Positions 48,689-49,499 of a stretch of 49,499 nucleotides of DNA are shown piece after piece. The stretch comes from Smithella sp. PtaU1.Bin162. Its GTDB lineage: Bacteria > Desulfobacterota > Syntrophia > Syntrophales > Smithellaceae. The translations under genes and the position numbers were made by a program. The stretch spans positions 1 to 49,499 of the forward strand of contig MVRV01000036.1 of assembly GCA_002068015.1 (NCBI GenBank). The letters run 5' to 3'. Under the pieces are notes generated by a model, which had not been told where the DNA came from, searched no databases, and saw nothing but the letters and a program-made list of their open reading frames with translations. How positions within the stretch are numbered: position 1 is the first letter of the stretch; every line of letters starts with the position of its first letter.

Positions 48689-49499
48689 ACGAGTATGATT
48701 CCGAGCTGGTGCGCTCGATCCTGGCCCAGGCGGGATACTTGTTCACCGACAACGAGGCTGAGGCGGATATCGTCATGCTCAACACCTGTGCGGTGCGCGA
48801 CAATGCCCATCGCAAGGTCTACGGGAATGTCCACGAGATCCGCCATCGCCGAAAAGGCGGCAAGCCGTTCTTGATCGGTATCCTCGGGTGCATGGCCACG
48901 GGGCTGCGTAAGGAACTCCTTGAGAACAAGGAGCTCGCGCTTGACTTTGTCGTGGGGCCGGACAGTTATAAGCGGTTGCCGGGGATACTGGATCATTTGA
49001 TTGGGCCAGGGGCCCGGGGCGGGGAACGGGGACGGGTGCAAGCAACCCCTGGGGGAGCGGTCTTGGTGACACCGGAGTCCGATCCGGCCGCAGGCTACGA
49101 CGTCGCGCTTTCCGAGTTCGAAACCTATTCGGATGTTTACCCGATACGTACCCCCGGGGTCAACGCCTGGGTGGCGGTCATGCGCGGTTGCAACAACTTC
49201 TGTTCTTTTTGTATCGTCCCGTACACCCGCGGTCGCGAGCGCAGCCGTCCGGTCGAGAATATCGTCGAAGAGGTGCGCCGGCTGGCCGGCGAAGGGTTCC
49301 CGCAGGTGACGCTTCTGGGCCAGAACGTCAATTCCTACCATCATGACGGGCAGGATTTTGCCGGACTCCTGGAAGCGGTATCCCGTATTGAAGGCATCCG
49401 CCGTATCCGTTTCACGTCTCCGCACCCCAAGGATTTCCCGGACTCGCTTATCCGGATACTGGCGGAGAATCCGAAGGTTTGCAAACAGATCCACCTGCC
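48589..49499 (+). CDS. miaB: tRNA-2-methylthio-N6-dimethylallyladenosine synthase, 3' partial, start rebuilt by the element
   Basis: Radical SAM methylthiotransferase acting on tRNA A37. Read from ATG 48589: a 20-residue hydrophilic tail, then LRILLRTFGCQMNEYDSE. Cluster cysteines are at about residues 31, 67 (NTCAVRD) and 101 (ILGCMA), and the radical-SAM CxxxCxxC is at about 201, 205 and 208. An in-frame TGA at 48574 and no other ATG make 48589 the obvious start; GAAGGG lies five bases before it. The start and tail lie inside the serine recombinase gene, out of frame. The rest is GC-rich chromosomal sequence running off the window. Confidence 0.92.
   Translation, partial: MDKTSGKQRENSQNREENPKKLRILLRTFGCQMNEYDSELVRSILAQAGYLFTDNEAEADIVMLNTCAVRDNAHRKVYGNVHEIRHRRKGGKPFLIGILGCMATGLRKELLENKELALDFVVGPDSYKRLPGILDHLIGPGARGGERGRVQATPGGAVLVTPESDPAAGYDVALSEFETYSDVYPIRTPGVNAWVAVMRGCNNFCSFCIVPYTRGRERSRPVENIVEEVRRLAGEGFPQVTLLGQNVNSYHHDGQDFAGLLEAVSRIEGIRRIRFTSPHPKDFPDSLIRILAENPKVCKQIHL

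Noticed and set aside
48652..49494. 280-codon minus-strand frame opposite miaB
   Set aside because: The plus-strand frame carries all MiaB cysteine motifs; the other is an antisense shadow.

Overview
The window is a bacterial chromosome segment. GC-rich housekeeping-type genes lie at both ends: a metal ABC permease, hydrolase, glycosyltransferase and methyltransferase at 1-5.3 kb, and miaB from 48.59 kb to the edge. Between them is about 43 kb of accessory DNA. Signal peptides, a lipoprotein and TPR proteins fit a diderm bacterium. An uncultivated lineage such as Omnitrophota is my guess from the general look of the genes, with low confidence.

5.4-19.1 kb is a run of small, same-strand gene modules. 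They include a DUF6602 protein, TfoX-N, secreted proteins, a polyamine-synthase-like membrane protein, a glycosidase, a truncated sigma factor, several orphan small proteins and an HNH nuclease. The modules are separated by degenerate copies of one sequence that reads as the broken 5' end of a MiaB gene: start codon, K-V-x-L-x-T-Y-G, then TGA, TGG or another codon where the Fe-S cysteine should be. I see convincing or likely copies near 6.80, 8.58, 10.09, 12.63, 15.11, 16.69, 17.19, 17.78 and 18.97 kb. The intact miaB at the right end has a large serine recombinase gene fused against its first codons. I read the region as a stack of insertions at the miaB 5' end, each displacing the old 5' end leftwards and supplying a new one. 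It is an integron-like cassette array built on a housekeeping gene instead of attC sites.

19.0-48.67 kb is the youngest and largest insertion. Its left part (19.2-32 kb, plus strand) is a defence island: an excisionase-like HTH protein, a nucleotide-cyclase-like protein, a type I restriction system (hsdM, hsdS, a NucS-like nuclease, hsdR, a YgjP-like metallopeptidase) and a Hachiman pair (hamA, hamB). Its middle (32-42 kb, mostly minus strand) carries a zinc-ribbon tyrosine recombinase, ArdA, many very small zinc-binding proteins and a HerA-like ATPase. Its right part (42.4-48.7 kb) has a replication-relaxation-type protein, a TraG/VirD4-like ATPase, a MerR-type HTH protein and the serine recombinase.

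Two regulatory signals in the middle part look undescribed. The first is a structured RNA leader present three times (32.9, 33.6 and 34.5 kb), with covarying stems and, each time, a second hairpin that buries the Shine-Dalgarno sequence of the next gene. The second is a promoter motif CAGTG-N4-6-TATA-like octamer, present seven times just before gene starts. The octamers resemble archaeal TATA boxes, which suggests that this part of the element comes from, or also works in, archaea.
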